Source of the DNA: Ministeria vibrans ATCC 50519
Lineage: Eukaryota; Opisthokonta; Filasterea
DNA: 64,000 nt
Direction of reading: 5' to 3'
Assembly (NCBI GenBank): GCA_943704425.1
Contig: CALSCP010002792.1
Coordinates: 1-64,000 of the forward strand
Shown here piece by piece: positions 63,533-64,000 of this stretch. The number at the start of each line of letters is the position of its first letter. Position 1 is the stretch's first letter. A program made the translations under genes and the position numbers. Below the pieces are notes generated by a model. The model searched no databases and was not told the DNA's origin. It saw only the letters and a list, made by a program, of their open reading frames with translations.

Positions 63533-64000
63533 ATGGCCGATGATCAATTACAATCGTAAGTACAAGGGTGATTGCTCTCATCGCCCCTGACAACCAAAGG
63601 GACGTCGCCGTTGCTTTGTTCTCCCTAGCATGATTGCCTTGACGCAAGAGACGCTCGGCGCCATCATATCGAAACCTCCTTTGACAGCGCGGCTCTTAAA
63701 ACAGCCTCCATTCCGTTACCTTCATGATATCACAACAGAGGTGCCTCTTTCATTTCGTATTCTTTCTTTTTGAACTTTTTTTTTTGTTTCGCTCTGTTGT
63801 AGCTCATTCGAAGCACCGGGACCTTTGATGGTCTGTACACTGCCGAGGAGGTATGCAATACATGTCTGTCAGCGTGGCTGACTGTCGCTGGCTCGTGCGT
63901 AGATGATGTCAGAGAATGTCCAAGACAAAGCGAGCAAGCTGGCGTTCCTTCAGAAGCTGATTGACGCTGTGAGCATTGCCGTTGGCCAACAATGCCCCGC
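63533..64000 (+). CDS. IFT54: intraflagellar transport protein 54 (TRAF3IP1), 5' part
   Basis: IFT-B complex subunit that binds tubulin/microtubules through an N-terminal calponin-homology-like domain; needed for cilium assembly. Exons 63533..63555, 63629..63740, 63803..63850 and 63903..64000 (cut by the window end) give about 94 residues. Diagnostic block: [48 protein letters not shown] and [19 protein letters not shown], a near-direct match to TRAF3IP1. First exon is 23 bases (MADDQLQ). Confidence 0.94.

Overview
The window is nuclear DNA from a ciliated, probably free-living, single-celled eukaryote. The evidence is spliceosomal GT-AG introns (many donors GTACGT, GTAAGT or GTATGT), 5'UTR introns in ribosomal protein genes, standard stop codons (TAA, TGA and TAG all used), and an IFT54 gene, which implies cilia. 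Intergenic DNA is short and rich in microsatellites (GA/CT, AAT/ATT, CA, homopolymers). I cannot fix the lineage. A fibrocystin-L homologue and a plant-type DEAH-RBR helicase occur together, and I saw no animal, fungal or plant hallmark that would decide it. All gene models below were built by hand by joining exons at GT-AG sites that keep the reading frame and the family alignment; each was checked for phase.

Layout: 1-3.2 kb holds a divergent pair of ribosomal protein genes (S19e minus, L21e plus) sharing a promoter with a 5'UTR intron on each side. 3.7-6.1 kb is a Myt1-type Wee1 kinase. 6.3-12.5 kb has two divergent ABCG half-transporters. 13.1-17.9 kb is a xanthine dehydrogenase/aldehyde oxidase family enzyme. 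19.2-21.7 kb carries the first two exons of a mitochondrial branched-chain aminotransferase running across a (CT)n tract into an MFS transporter that lacks its own 5' end. 22.1-25.5 kb is a bubblegum-type acyl-CoA synthetase; 25.6-27.0 kb is phosphomannomutase; 27.3-29.5 kb is an ankyrin/CCCH/HEPN-like/SAM protein; 29.9-35.9 kb is a DEAH helicase fused to a RING-IBR-RING ligase; 36.1-37.7 kb is a putative cysteine peptidase with an RG-rich repeat tail. 38.3-41.0 kb is WDR33/Pfs2; 41.5-43.0 kb is a bacterial-type YeiH membrane protein; 43.8-46.8 kb is MTHFR; 47.2-60.2 kb is a 13-kb single exon for a fibrocystin-L (PKHD1L1) homologue; 60.3-62.0 kb is ACBD3 (ACBP + GOLD); 62.1-63.3 kb is PINX1; 63.5 kb to the end is IFT54 (partial).

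The genes are mostly unrelated housekeeping loci rather than a pathway. The strongest system-level signal is the adjacent ABCG pair: its ATP-site motifs are degenerate in a complementary way, as expected for an obligate heterodimer with one catalytic and one non-catalytic site. Two places (the CT tract at 19.9 kb and the poly-T at 60.3 kb) look like assembly joins or real deletions, because gene 5' ends are missing exactly there.
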